A stretch of 44,846 nucleotides of DNA, taken from positions 1-44,846 of the forward strand of contig JAHEBQ010000054.1 of assembly GCA_024642205.1 (NCBI GenBank), read 5' to 3'. This DNA comes from Planctomycetaceae bacterium. Lineage in GTDB: Bacteria; Planctomycetota; Planctomycetia; Pirellulales; Pirellulaceae. The position numbers were made by a program, and so were the translations under genes. The notes beneath the pieces were generated by a model. The model had not been told where the DNA came from and did no database searches. It saw nothing but the letters and a program-made list of their open reading frames with translations. Below, in pieces: positions 17,062 to 25,829 of the stretch; positions within the stretch are counted from its first letter, which is position 1, and every line of letters starts with the position of its first letter.

Positions 17062-18084
17062 ATGTTTAATCGAATGACCTCAAGTTGTCTCGTCTTGATC
17101 TGCGCCAGTCTCGTGTCGTTGTCGTCGGGGCAGGTCAAGGCTCCAGCGAAATCGAAGGTCGGAGTAGCCAAAGTCAAAGTCCTGATTGTCGATGGACAGA
17201 ACAATCACGATGCCTGGCCCAAGTCCACGATCATGATGAAGTCATATCTGGAAGCCACGGGGTTATTCACGGTCGATGTGGCCCGAACGAAGTATACGTG
17301 GAACGGGAAAAGGTATGCTGCTGATTTTCCGCTCGACGATGGCAAAACCTATGAGGATCTGCCCAAGCCAAAACCCGATCCGGACTTCAAACCCGAGTTT
17401 GCCAAATACGACGTAGTGATTTCAAATTTTGGATTTGGTGCCGCCGACTGGCCGGAGTCGACGCAGAAATCATTTGTTGAATTTGTCAAATCCGGTGGTG
17501 GTTTTGTTTCGATCCACGCGGCTGATAATTCGTTTCCCGCGTGGCGTGAATACAACGAGATGATCGGTCTTGGAGGCTGGGGAGGCAGGAATGAAAACAG
17601 CGGACCGTATGTTTATTACAACGACAAAGGCGAGGTCGTCCGAGACGATTCCAAAGGAAATGGTGGTGGACATGGTCCGCAGCATGAATTTTCGATTGTG
17701 ATTCGTGATGAAAATCATCCGATCACCAGGGGTCTGCCTGGTGAGTTCATGCATACGAAAGACGAACTTTACGAGCGTTTGCGTGGTCCAGGAATCAATC
17801 TGCACATTCTGGCGACTGCCTTCGCGGCGCCCGACAAAAAAGGAAGCGGGCGTCATGAACCGACTTTGATGACCATTGACTTTGGAAAAGGTCGGATCTT
17901 CCATACGACGTTGGGGCACGCGGATTATTCGTTTGAGTGCGCCGGTTTCCAAACCGTTTTTTTACGTGGTACCGAATGGGCCGCGACCGGAAAAGTCACC
18001 CTTCCCCTTCCAGATGATTTTCCAACGGCCGATCAATCGAGTGCGCGCATGTTCGGGTCCGACACGGCCGCCTCGGGCAAGTAA
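17062..18084 (+). CDS. Secreted ThuA-domain protein
   Basis: The protein (about 340 residues) has a signal peptide (MFNRMTSSCLVLICASLVSLSSG) followed by a single ThuA domain, a glutamine-amidotransferase-like fold widespread in planctomycetes and linked to sugar use. Landmarks: VLIVDGQNNHDAWPKST, YDVVISNFGFGAADWPE, FVEFVKSGGGFVSIHAADN, PQHEFSIVIRDENHPITRGLP, HTKDELYERL, EPTLMTIDFGKGRIFHTTLGH. The substrate is unknown. AAGGA about 7 nt before ATG 17062 supports the start over an upstream TTG at 17041. Related proteins often co-occur with Gfo/Idh/MocA oxidoreductases such as the one at 26987-28054, although the two genes are not adjacent here. Confidence 0.88.
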   Translation: MFNRMTSSCLVLICASLVSLSSGQVKAPAKSKVGVAKVKVLIVDGQNNHDAWPKSTIMMKSYLEATGLFTVDVARTKYTWNGKRYAADFPLDDGKTYEDLPKPKPDPDFKPEFAKYDVVISNFGFGAADWPESTQKSFVEFVKSGGGFVSIHAADNSFPAWREYNEMIGLGGWGGRNENSGPYVYYNDKGEVVRDDSKGNGGGHGPQHEFSIVIRDENHPITRGLPGEFMHTKDELYERLRGPGINLHILATAFAAPDKKGSGRHEPTLMTIDFGKGRIFHTTLGHADYSFECAGFQTVFLRGTEWAATGKVTLPLPDDFPTADQSSARMFGSDTAASGK

Positions 18085-18213
18085 TTGACGGTTGGGACTA
18101 CTCCATCCAAGTTTATCGCGGTGGGCCAGGTTTGTTTTAACCAGAAAAATGCGCCACGGTGGGTCTGCTTGGACGATCGGGCGATGTTGGAATCTGAATC
18201 AGCGACAGGCGAT

Positions 18214-19404
18214 TCATGTCAATTTCGAACCGGTTGACGCAGTCGGCTGACGTAATCGACTCGACTGAATCGTAATCAATCCGAGTTCCGGCGGACTGCA
18301 AATTCGGACCGGTTCGTCGCCGGAGATACCCCGGCTGACATGCATCAACAAATTGTCAATTTGAAACGTTCCGGAGGCGTAAAGCACGCCATATTTGCTT
18401 GGCGCCACCAACGCTCCAAAAAATGGTAGCGCGATTTGTCCGCCGTGTGTATGGCCTGCGAACATCAGGTTGAATTTTCGGGTTAGCGCCCAATTGAGTT
18501 GATCGGGGCTATGGCTGAGCAGGATTTTTAAGTCGGAACTCGACCTGGGTTCCAAGGGTACGGACTCGGCATCGAGATACCAGGGTAATTCGTTTCCAGT
18601 GATATGAATCGTTGCACCACCGGTTTGCACCTCATGCCATTGTGAGGAAGCTTGAATCAAACCCGCGTTCGCGATTCGTTCCCGCAACTGTTGTTCGTTC
18701 TTGATTCGTCGGTCGTGATTCCCCAACACGTAGTACACGCCAAGTCTCGAACGCAGGTTACCGATGGTGTCTTTAATCCAGTCAATGCATTCAATTTTGT
18801 CGACGATGTCACCGGTAACGAAAATCAGGTCTGGTTGAAACCGGTTCGCTTCTTCCACCACATATTGAAAATACTGGATATCGATTTGGCCGGTAAAATG
18901 AAGATCGGACAAATGGCAGATTTTAAAGCCATCCAAGGCCTCGGGAACATCAAGTTCCCATATCATTCGTTGTCGGGTCAGCTTTAACGCTTCGTTGAAC
19001 GGGATGCTCCCAAGCAGATTGGCTAATCGGCCGTGCAGCAGCGGAGATCCCGTTTCAGTTTTCAGGTCAATCCATTCAGTCTTCGACTCCACCACGACGC
19101 CCGGAGGTCTAACGGCGAGTTTTCGCCAGATCCAGCGGCCGATGAAGTAGATCCCCAGGGGAATGCAGAGACTGAAGTAGTAAAACGTGATGGGGTGAAC
19201 AGCCAGCGTGTCGAACGCAAGGCTTTGGTGAAATACCAACAGCACGGCAACCCAGACGACCGGGAGCAGGACGGCCAGCAATATCGTTTTTTCGGAAAAT
19301 TTTCGCGTCGACCGTGGCCACGCAGTGGCGTGGATTTGATTAAACAGAACGCACCACAGACCGGTGTGTCCGATGAATCCGATCATCCATTTGATCCAAT
19401 CCAT
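18214..19404 (-). CDS. Membrane-anchored metallophosphoesterase
   Basis: The 396-residue protein has three hydrophobic segments in the first 90 residues (about 5-22, 40-58, 72-90) and a calcineurin-like phosphoesterase domain from about residue 158. All metal-binding motifs are present: SDLHFTG (Asp167, His169), TGDIVD (Asp199), GNHD (228-231), LLSHSP (His298) and GHTHGGQ (317-323). This arrangement resembles the YkoQ/YaeI group of membrane phosphoesterases, some of which act on lipids or nucleotide sugars. The substrate is unknown. It is a single-gene unit between a plus-strand ThuA gene and a minus-strand receiver-domain gene 206 bp upstream. Confidence 0.9.
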   Translation of the reverse strand: MDWIKWMIGFIGHTGLWCVLFNQIHATAWPRSTRKFSEKTILLAVLLPVVWVAVLLVFHQSLAFDTLAVHPITFYYFSLCIPLGIYFIGRWIWRKLAVRPPGVVVESKTEWIDLKTETGSPLLHGRLANLLGSIPFNEALKLTRQRMIWELDVPEALDGFKICHLSDLHFTGQIDIQYFQYVVEEANRFQPDLIFVTGDIVDKIECIDWIKDTIGNLRSRLGVYYVLGNHDRRIKNEQQLRERIANAGLIQASSQWHEVQTGGATIHITGNELPWYLDAESVPLEPRSSSDLKILLSHSPDQLNWALTRKFNLMFAGHTHGGQIALPFFGALVAPSKYGVLYASGTFQIDNLLMHVSRGISGDEPVRICSPPELGLITIQSSRLRQPTASTGSKLT

Positions 19405-19610
19405 GCTTCGATTGTGCTCTCGTGGGGATTCTGGAAACCGGAGGCTTGACGGGACCTGAACGAACGATCCCTGCTTGGGTCACTTTAGCCCGTTAGGCCA
19501 ATTCAGAAAACACATCTCGCCGAGATTTGTGGAGTTGCCATCTGCCCGCTCGTATCACTGGGGATCCGGCGTGCATGATGAGACGCTTTGCACCTGGCAA
19601 TCCCCTTGAG

Positions 19611-21323
19611 CTATTTGACAACGGGGGAGGGGGAAACCATGGACTCGACGACTTCAATCAGTTGATCGAGTCGAAATGGTTTGAACAAGACGGCGCTAGC
19701 CTTGAGCCCAGCCTGACGAGCTTTGACAATCGAATGCCCCGGATCGTATCCAAAACCGGTCATCAGGATCAACGGCGGTTCCTGAACGAGTTCTTTCAGC
19801 TTCATCAACAGATCATAGCCGCCAATGTCGGGCAGACGTATGTCAGCGATGATGGCGTCATAACCGTGGTCCTGATCACAATTCCGAACCATCAAAATCG
19901 CTTCTTTGCCTTCGTGTGCCGTTTCGACGATACACCCATATCGTTCCAGCAAATGGTGGGCCGAGGTACGGACCTGTTCGTCCGCGTCGATCACCAGGAT
20001 TCGTCGTTCCTTTAAAAGTGGTCGATGTTCCGTCTGGACTGCTGCCGGCATTGCATCTACGGGCGCCATTTCCTGGCCGACCTTCTGGATGGCTCGTTTG
20101 ATCTGGCGCGCGTGCCGGATAATCGTGCGTAGCCGACTGGTCACTTCCGGATCATGGCCGATGTAGCTTTCGATCGCGTGAACCGTCTCATTCAGGATCT
20201 CGTCGATCGGTAACGCGACAGCGGCGTGAATTGCCGAAACGCTCTGCAACGCCGCATCAGTACGTTGTGCGTTCAGCAACTCAAGCGTATTGAGCGCGAC
20301 GGCAATGTCGCGGGCAAACGACTCGACAAACTGAAGATCGCTCTCGGTGAACGCACCCACTTCCGGGCTTTCAACGTTGAAGGAGCCGATCACTTGATCG
20401 TGGTAAATCAACGGTACCGTCAACGAGCTTTTGGCTCCCACTAATCCATCGATGTACAGAGGGTCGTCGGTCGTGTCCTCACACATGTAGCTCTTGCCGG
20501 TGGCGGCGACAAAACCGGTGACACCGTTGCCGGTTGCTCTGGCGAACAACGGCTGGCGAGAAATCCCTGAATCGATACCAACCGAGAGGAGCGGCACCAG
20601 ACGTCTGGTTTCAACATCCAGCAACCGAATCTCGACCACATCGAAATCCAGAAGGTCCTTCGTATAATGCAAAATATTGTCTTTTAGTAATTCGACACGA
20701 TGGCCGACGTCCATTTCGTAAATTTCTTCCGGTCGAAGATCTGCCAACGCGGTACCAGCCTGATGGAGTGCTTCGAGTTTTTGCCGTTGAAGCACAGACT
20801 CTGTTGAATCTGACATCGTGACAATGAGCTGTTCGAACGGTCTGGCATCGCCGAGCACCGGCACAACCGTCAATTGATAATAACGATCGCCGATGGAGAG
20901 TGTGGCCCGACTTGTTTCGAGCTTCGATCGGGCCGACGCCAACGGGCTGGGTTCCGATCCAATGATCGTCGGGTTGCCGATGGCTTCATAAAAATTAAGG
21001 CCGACCAGGTTTGAATTTTCAAACCAAATGGCCAGCCTTTTGTTTGCCCGCACAATCTTGTTTTCACCATCCAGCAGTGCCATGCCTTCGGGAATGAGCT
21101 CCAGAATCGAAGCACTTTGGATGATATCACAAAGCGATTCCTGGGAGCCTCCGGAGGCACGAAAATAAAGTCCGTCAAACTCGTTCTCGCGAAGCAGTTG
21201 CATCGCCTCGACACAACCGTCGACGTATGTCACTTCGTCCGACTCGTCAATCTTGAGCGAATGGGAATCCTGGCTTGATCGATTCGGATTGACACAAAGA
21301 ACTTTTGACACGTTTCGATACAC
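19611..21323 (-). CDS. PAS-GAF-receiver signalling protein without a kinase domain
   Basis: The 570-residue protein has, in order: an N-terminal receiver-like segment (KVLCVNPN, 8-70) lacking a clear phosphoacceptor; a PAS domain (about 72-175; ELIPEGMALLDGENKIVRAN); a GAF domain (about 205-345; GNGVTGFVAATGKSYMCED, LTVPLIYHDQVIGSFNVES); a helical linker (355-415) resembling a dimerisation/histidine-phosphotransfer helix pair but without an H-E/D-x-x-T/N-P motif; and a C-terminal receiver (440-560) with Asp446/Asp448, phosphoacceptor Asp494 in ADIRLPD, Thr522 and Lys548. No HATPase domain is present, so it cannot phosphorylate itself as a standard hybrid kinase. It probably senses a small ligand and relays a signal. 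The start is GTG 21323; a second GTG four codons later is possible. Confidence 0.85.
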   Translation of the reverse strand: MYRNVSKVLCVNPNRSSQDSHSLKIDESDEVTYVDGCVEAMQLLRENEFDGLYFRASGGSQESLCDIIQSASILELIPEGMALLDGENKIVRANKRLAIWFENSNLVGLNFYEAIGNPTIIGSEPSPLASARSKLETSRATLSIGDRYYQLTVVPVLGDARPFEQLIVTMSDSTESVLQRQKLEALHQAGTALADLRPEEIYEMDVGHRVELLKDNILHYTKDLLDFDVVEIRLLDVETRRLVPLLSVGIDSGISRQPLFARATGNGVTGFVAATGKSYMCEDTTDDPLYIDGLVGAKSSLTVPLIYHDQVIGSFNVESPEVGAFTESDLQFVESFARDIAVALNTLELLNAQRTDAALQSVSAIHAAVALPIDEILNETVHAIESYIGHDPEVTSRLRTIIRHARQIKRAIQKVGQEMAPVDAMPAAVQTEHRPLLKERRILVIDADEQVRTSAHHLLERYGCIVETAHEGKEAILMVRNCDQDHGYDAIIADIRLPDIGGYDLLMKLKELVQEPPLILMTGFGYDPGHSIVKARQAGLKASAVLFKPFRLDQLIEVVESMVSPSPVVK

Positions 21324-22159
21324 TTAAATTTGGGGCGTCCGGGGTAGCCGTGAGTCTTCCAATGGAGGATTTTTTCAGGGTGACAGCGTTACCAGGTGAA
21401 CACTGATACAAACTAATTCGACGACTGCATGTATTAAAGTTTATATCAATCGGATTGAGAATCTAAAAACCCTGATTCACTGAATAATATACCCGGAAAA
21501 ATTCTTCCGTCGACGTGACTGCCAGATTGGCCGACTTCGCTCAGGGATCGCCGGTTTGAACGTTGGACATTTGGTCGACGCCTGACTGGGTGACCGATTC
21601 TGCGTCGTTTTTTTCCGGACACCGCTTCGTGATCCAATGAAGGATCAACAGGGAAAAATGATGCGGCATTTCTTTTTGTGAATTAGCGATATTCACGGGA
21701 GTGAACGGCCACATACCCGTCATGACCCACGAAACTGAGCGCCTGTCCGACAGGCGTTTTCGATTCATCGATCCGAAGCGCAAGTCGAGATGAAAAGGAC
21801 GGGTTCGAGTCGCGGACTCGATCGACATTTGTACGTATTGGATGCAAGCAGTTCCTGAGTAAATCGAGCAGGCTCACGCAGTCACTTCATTGCTGTTGCC
21901 CCAACGGGGGATCAGGAAACGAGTGCACGTGACATTGCACTGACGCCTTCAGCTAAGAGGTTGAATTCGGCTCAGACGTTGATATTCCTGGATGTTGATA
22001 GTCCTTTTTCCTTTTGCCGGATTACGTTTTGGCTGATTCCAAGCCTGGTTCGAGCATGGGCCTCAATTTCGTTTGAACGACAACCCAGCTTTTCGGTCCA
22101 ACCGCCAGTTGCCTGGATTGGCCCTTCGGTCGGACTCACGGTTCGGTTACCATCCAAAT
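21324..22159. other. 836-bp intergenic region, no firm gene
   Basis: No reading frame is convincing. The region holds the divergent promoters of the PAS-GAF-receiver gene and rsgA. At 21740-21760, CGCCTGT-CCG-ACAGGCG followed by TTTT looks like a plus-strand terminator although no plus-strand gene ends there, so a small transcript is possible. Minus-strand frames of 64-95 codons at 21541-21877 overlap each other and are not recognised. Confidence 0.5.
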
Positions 22160-23308
22160 ATGGGAAAAAAGAAGAAATCGAAGAACACCGTCAGGGCTGA
22201 GTTTCGAAAACGGCACGATGGGCGAACGCGCAAGAATGATTTTACGCGTGAATTCGGTGATCAGGACCAGACGCTGGAGGAATCCAACCAGCGAGAACGG
22301 GTCTCCGGGAAAGGCGATTTGACTCGAAAACGCACCATCAGCGGATCTTCGAACGAAGTCGATGAATCGGGATTTCAAGTTGAGTTGACGGTTGATCCGG
22401 TGGTTTGTCGATCCGGTCGAGTCGTTCGCGTACATGGTCTAACGAGTCTCGTTGAGACCGAAGATGGTGTCGAATTCCACTGTTCGGTTCGAGGAATTCT
22501 CAAATCGCTGGCCACTGATTTGCAGCATGTCGTTGTTGCGGGAGACTACGTGACGATTCAGGTGGCGGAACAGGGGTCCGAGGAAAGCCAGGCGGTCATC
22601 GTGCGGGTCGAGCCTCGTCGGAATCAAATCAGCCGGACCAGCCGAAAACGCCAGCAGATCATCGCGTCGAATGTCGATTTGGCGTTTATAGTGGCCAGTG
22701 CCGCTGAGCCAGTGCTGAAGCCGAACCTGGTGGATCGGTTTTTGGTTTCTGCCGAAAAAGCCAGAATACAACCCATCATTGTTATCAACAAAGTCGACCT
22801 GGTTGATTTGGCGGATCTTCAGCCGGTGGTGGGGGTCTGGAGCCAAATGGGCTATCCGGTTGTGTTGAGTTCGACGATCAACGGATTGGGAATGGAGATT
22901 ATTCGTCATTGGGTCAAGGGCCGAGACAGCGTCGTCACGGGTCAATCGGGGGTCGGCAAGTCATCGATCCTCAATGCGATTGAGCCGGGTCTCGAGCTGC
23001 GAGTGGGCAATGTAAGCACAGAGAACCAGAAAGGTCGACACACCACGACTTCGGCATTTTTGATCCCGCTGGAATGTGGCGGGCACTTGATCGATACGCC
23101 TGGGATTCGCCAATTTCAATTGTGGGACGTTATTCCCGAAGAAGTCGTGGGTTATTTTCGCGACATCCGTCCGTTTATTAATGCCTGCCGGTTTCCCGAT
23201 TGTACTCATACGCACGAAGACGATTGTGCCGTGAAATGGGCCGTGGCCGATGGGAAGCTGGATGTGAGGCGATACGAGAGTTACTGCCAAATGCGCGAAG
23301 CGGAATAA
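22160..23308 (+). CDS. rsgA: Ribosome small-subunit-dependent GTPase A
   Basis: The 382-residue protein is a circularly permuted GTPase that helps late 30S subunit maturation. After a lysine-rich N-terminus (MGKKKKSKNTVRAEFRKRHD), typical of planctomycete RsgA, comes an OB-fold (about 75-160) and the GTPase with motifs in permuted order: NKVD (210-213, G4), then GQSGVGKSS (261-269, G1), the GRHTTT segment (292-297, G2) and DTPG (312-315, G3). A C-terminal zinc knuckle has Cys343, Cys348, His350 and Cys356 in CRFPDCTHTHEDDC. ATG 22160 was chosen because the lysine-rich start is conserved; an upstream TTG at 22073 would add 29 residues. rimO follows on the same strand. Confidence 0.95.
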   Translation: MGKKKKSKNTVRAEFRKRHDGRTRKNDFTREFGDQDQTLEESNQRERVSGKGDLTRKRTISGSSNEVDESGFQVELTVDPVVCRSGRVVRVHGLTSLVETEDGVEFHCSVRGILKSLATDLQHVVVAGDYVTIQVAEQGSEESQAVIVRVEPRRNQISRTSRKRQQIIASNVDLAFIVASAAEPVLKPNLVDRFLVSAEKARIQPIIVINKVDLVDLADLQPVVGVWSQMGYPVVLSSTINGLGMEIIRHWVKGRDSVVTGQSGVGKSSILNAIEPGLELRVGNVSTENQKGRHTTTSAFLIPLECGGHLIDTPGIRQFQLWDVIPEEVVGYFRDIRPFINACRFPDCTHTHEDDCAVKWAVADGKLDVRRYESYCQMREAE

Positions 23309-23561
23309 TCGGCGAGTTTCCGTCGTTCTGGAAAAAATCGCTGTTTCGGGTTTTCGCCAATTCCGGCTCGATTCCCCTTGCGAGTGACCCAGCGGCTGGT
23401 CGTTGACGATATCTCGGTGTTATGAGACCGAAACGGCGTTTTGCACCTGCCAAATTGGGCGGTCAGCGGATACGATGTCGGGTTAATTCTTGCCGATCCA
23501 TCGTGGTTTTCTGCTGCGACACGCGCATCGCCAAACTTTTTTCCAAAAGCCGAGATTCACT

Positions 23562-24953
23562 TTGTCTACCGATTTCAAAAAACTACCTGATAACAAGGAT
23601 TTCAAAGGCAGCTATTCGTTCATCAGCCTTGGCTGTCCCAAGAACACGGTTGACAGCGAACGAATGATGGGGCTGTTGAAATTGGACGGGTACCAGTTGA
23701 TTGGTGATCCGGAGCAGAGCGACTTTGTGGTCGTCAACACCTGTGGATTCATTGAACAGGCACGGCAGGAATCCTTTGGCGCGATCGATGAAATGTTGGC
23801 TTTGAAAAAGGCTGGCAAGACCAAAGGCGTGATTGTGACTGGTTGTCTGGCCGAACGGCAAAAAGAGCAGCTGCTCGCGGACCGACCCGAAATCGACTCG
23901 CTGATTGGCGTGTTTGGCCGGGAACAAATCACCAGGATCGCGGACCGTTTGTTGGGAGATCAAGCCGAACAGCGCAACGTCTTTCAGCCAGCGCCCATTC
24001 GTGCCCTGCCAGACCAGGACCGTCTGCAGATTACACCGCGACATTTCGCCTATTTGAAGATTTCCGAAGGCTGTGATCGACTATGCACGTTTTGCGCGAT
24101 TCCGAAAATGCGGGGCAAACACGCTACCAAGCCGATGGAAGAAGTGATTGCCGAAGCCCAGCAACTTGCCGACAACGGTGTCCGCGAGTTAATCATCGTT
24201 GCGCAGGATACGACCTATTATGGCATGGACATGTACGGCGAACCGAAACTGGCTGAGTTGCTGACTCAACTCAATCAAGTCCAGGGGTTGGAGTGGATCC
24301 GTTTGATGTATTTCTACCCGATGTACATCGACGACAACCTGCTGCAGGTCATAGCCGATTCCGAGAAAATCTTGCCATACATCGACATGCCATTGCAACA
24401 CGCCGAAGATGTCATGCTGCGGCGAATGTCGCGGCGCGTCAACGCGGAGCAAGCCGAACAGCAGATTGTCCGGATGCGTGAGTTGATTCCAAATCTCGTT
24501 TTGCGAACCACTTTTATCACCGGGTTTCCGGGTGAAACCGACGAGCAGTTCGAAACGCTGGTCGAATTCACCAAACGACATCACTTCGAACGCATGGGTG
24601 TTTTCACCTATTCGTTCGAGCCCGATACACCTGCCGCACGGATGGATGGGCACCTGGATGAAGACGTTAAGAACGCGCGCCGCGAACGCCTCATGGCCGT
24701 TCAACAACAGGTGATGTTCGAGTACAACGCCCGTCAGGTCGGCAAGTTGATCGACGTGATCGTTGACCAGGCAGTTCCGGGACAACCCGGTGCCTGGGTC
24801 GGTCGAAGTTCCGGGGATGCACCGGACGTTGATGGCGTTGTTTTCGTCACCGAGACCGAACCCCGGCTCGGCGCGGGCGATATCGTCCAATGTGAAGTCG
24901 TCGCGTTCAAGGATTACGATCTGGTCGCAGTCGCAGTCGGCCAGCCGCGTTAA
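23562..24953 (+). CDS. rimO: Ribosomal protein S12 methylthiotransferase
   Basis: The protein (about 463 residues) is a radical-SAM enzyme that methylthiolates an aspartate of ribosomal protein S12. The N-terminal domain has the three cluster cysteines Cys25 (SLGCPKNTVDSER), Cys61 (VNTCGFIEQARQES) and Cys95 (VTGCLAER). The radical SAM motif is CDRLCTFCAIPKMRG (Cys171, 175, 178). YIDMPLQHAEDVMLRRM and GFPGETDEQF follow, and a TRAM domain ends the protein. RimO rather than MiaB is indicated by SLGCPKN and DMPLQHA. There is no ATG before the first cysteine. TTG 23562 was chosen; TTG 23490 is an alternative that adds 24 residues. It follows rsgA, another ribosome-maturation gene, by 253 bp. Confidence 0.93.
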   Translation: MSTDFKKLPDNKDFKGSYSFISLGCPKNTVDSERMMGLLKLDGYQLIGDPEQSDFVVVNTCGFIEQARQESFGAIDEMLALKKAGKTKGVIVTGCLAERQKEQLLADRPEIDSLIGVFGREQITRIADRLLGDQAEQRNVFQPAPIRALPDQDRLQITPRHFAYLKISEGCDRLCTFCAIPKMRGKHATKPMEEVIAEAQQLADNGVRELIIVAQDTTYYGMDMYGEPKLAELLTQLNQVQGLEWIRLMYFYPMYIDDNLLQVIADSEKILPYIDMPLQHAEDVMLRRMSRRVNAEQAEQQIVRMRELIPNLVLRTTFITGFPGETDEQFETLVEFTKRHHFERMGVFTYSFEPDTPAARMDGHLDEDVKNARRERLMAVQQQVMFEYNARQVGKLIDVIVDQAVPGQPGAWVGRSSGDAPDVDGVVFVTETEPRLGAGDIVQCEVVAFKDYDLVAVAVGQPR

Positions 24954-25108
24954 TATCGAGTTGATTATTGGGCAGATTTTCATGTGATTCTGATTGATCT
25001 GCATCGGCGAATTTCGACGCTTCGATGTCGGTAGGTCTGGTGAATTGCAACCGCAAGCGATAACTTGATTACTTGGTAACATCATCAGATTTATCGAATT
25101 GCGACAAT

Positions 25109-25720
25109 ATGAGCAACGAACCAGGCAGCGAATCGTCAGTCGAGATTTTCAATGTACCGAACCAGATTTCCGCGGCTCGTTTGGTGTTGGCGGGTCTGTT
25201 CTTTGTGTTACTTCCGCTCAAGTTCTACTGGGCGGCGCTGGTGGTGTTTGTGGTCGCCGCTTCGACGGATTGGGTCGACGGTTGGTACGCGCGGAAATAC
25301 AACCTGGTGACGAAACTGGGACGTGTGCTGGATCCGTTTTGCGACAAGATTCTCGTCTGCGGTGCGTATATCTTGCTGGCTGTTGAAATGGAAAGTGGTT
25401 TTGACTGGTATTCCAAGATCGCTGGCTGGATGGCAGTCGTCGTGGTTGGTCGGGAATTGTTGGTGACCGTATTACGTTCGATGATTGAGGGGGCTGGTGG
25501 TGACTTCTCGGCGAAAATGGCTGGCAAGCTGAAAATGTGGTTTCAATGCATCGCAATTGGCGCCTGCCTGGTTGGATTGGCACTCAAAACAAATTCGACA
25601 GCATCAACTCCAGGTTGGCTTCACTGGACGATCGTGCTTTCGGTCTGGTTTTCGGTGGTTTCGACAATTCAATCGGGTTGGCTGTATGTGAAAGCCGCAG
25701 CGGGCTACTTCAAGACCTAG
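25109..25720 (+). CDS. pgsA: CDP-diacylglycerol-glycerol-3-phosphate 3-phosphatidyltransferase
   Basis: The integral membrane protein (about 203 residues) makes phosphatidylglycerol phosphate, the committed step to phosphatidylglycerol and cardiolipin. The CDP-alcohol phosphotransferase signature is intact: Asp54, Asp57-Gly58, Ala61-Arg62, Gly71, Asp75 and Asp79 in TDWVDGWYARK...LGRVLDPFCDK. About five to six hydrophobic segments follow the family pattern, and FNVPNQISAARLVLA at the start is typical of PgsA. ATG 25109 was preferred over an earlier TTG at 25073. Other CDP-alcohol transferases share the signature, but length and N-terminus favour PgsA. Confidence 0.88.
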   Translation: MSNEPGSESSVEIFNVPNQISAARLVLAGLFFVLLPLKFYWAALVVFVVAASTDWVDGWYARKYNLVTKLGRVLDPFCDKILVCGAYILLAVEMESGFDWYSKIAGWMAVVVVGRELLVTVLRSMIEGAGGDFSAKMAGKLKMWFQCIAIGACLVGLALKTNSTASTPGWLHWTIVLSVWFSVVSTIQSGWLYVKAAAGYFKT

Positions 25721-25829
25721 CCTGCGCTCAATTGAAACCGGGCGTTTTGCTTTGGCGGCGTTGAATCCAGCCTTCCGCCAATGAACCGAGCCCTCCACTT
25801 GACTTGGCGTTAAACCAAAGAACGAATCA

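Noticed and set aside
16661..17062. Plus-strand frame of 133 codons upstream of the ThuA gene
   Set aside because: A second plus-strand frame overlaps it over the same stretch, neither has a domain or Shine-Dalgarno sequence.
21541..21877. Minus-strand frames of 64 and 95 codons upstream of the PAS-GAF-receiver gene
   Set aside because: They overlap in different frames, neither is recognised, and the hairpin 21740-21760 runs through both.
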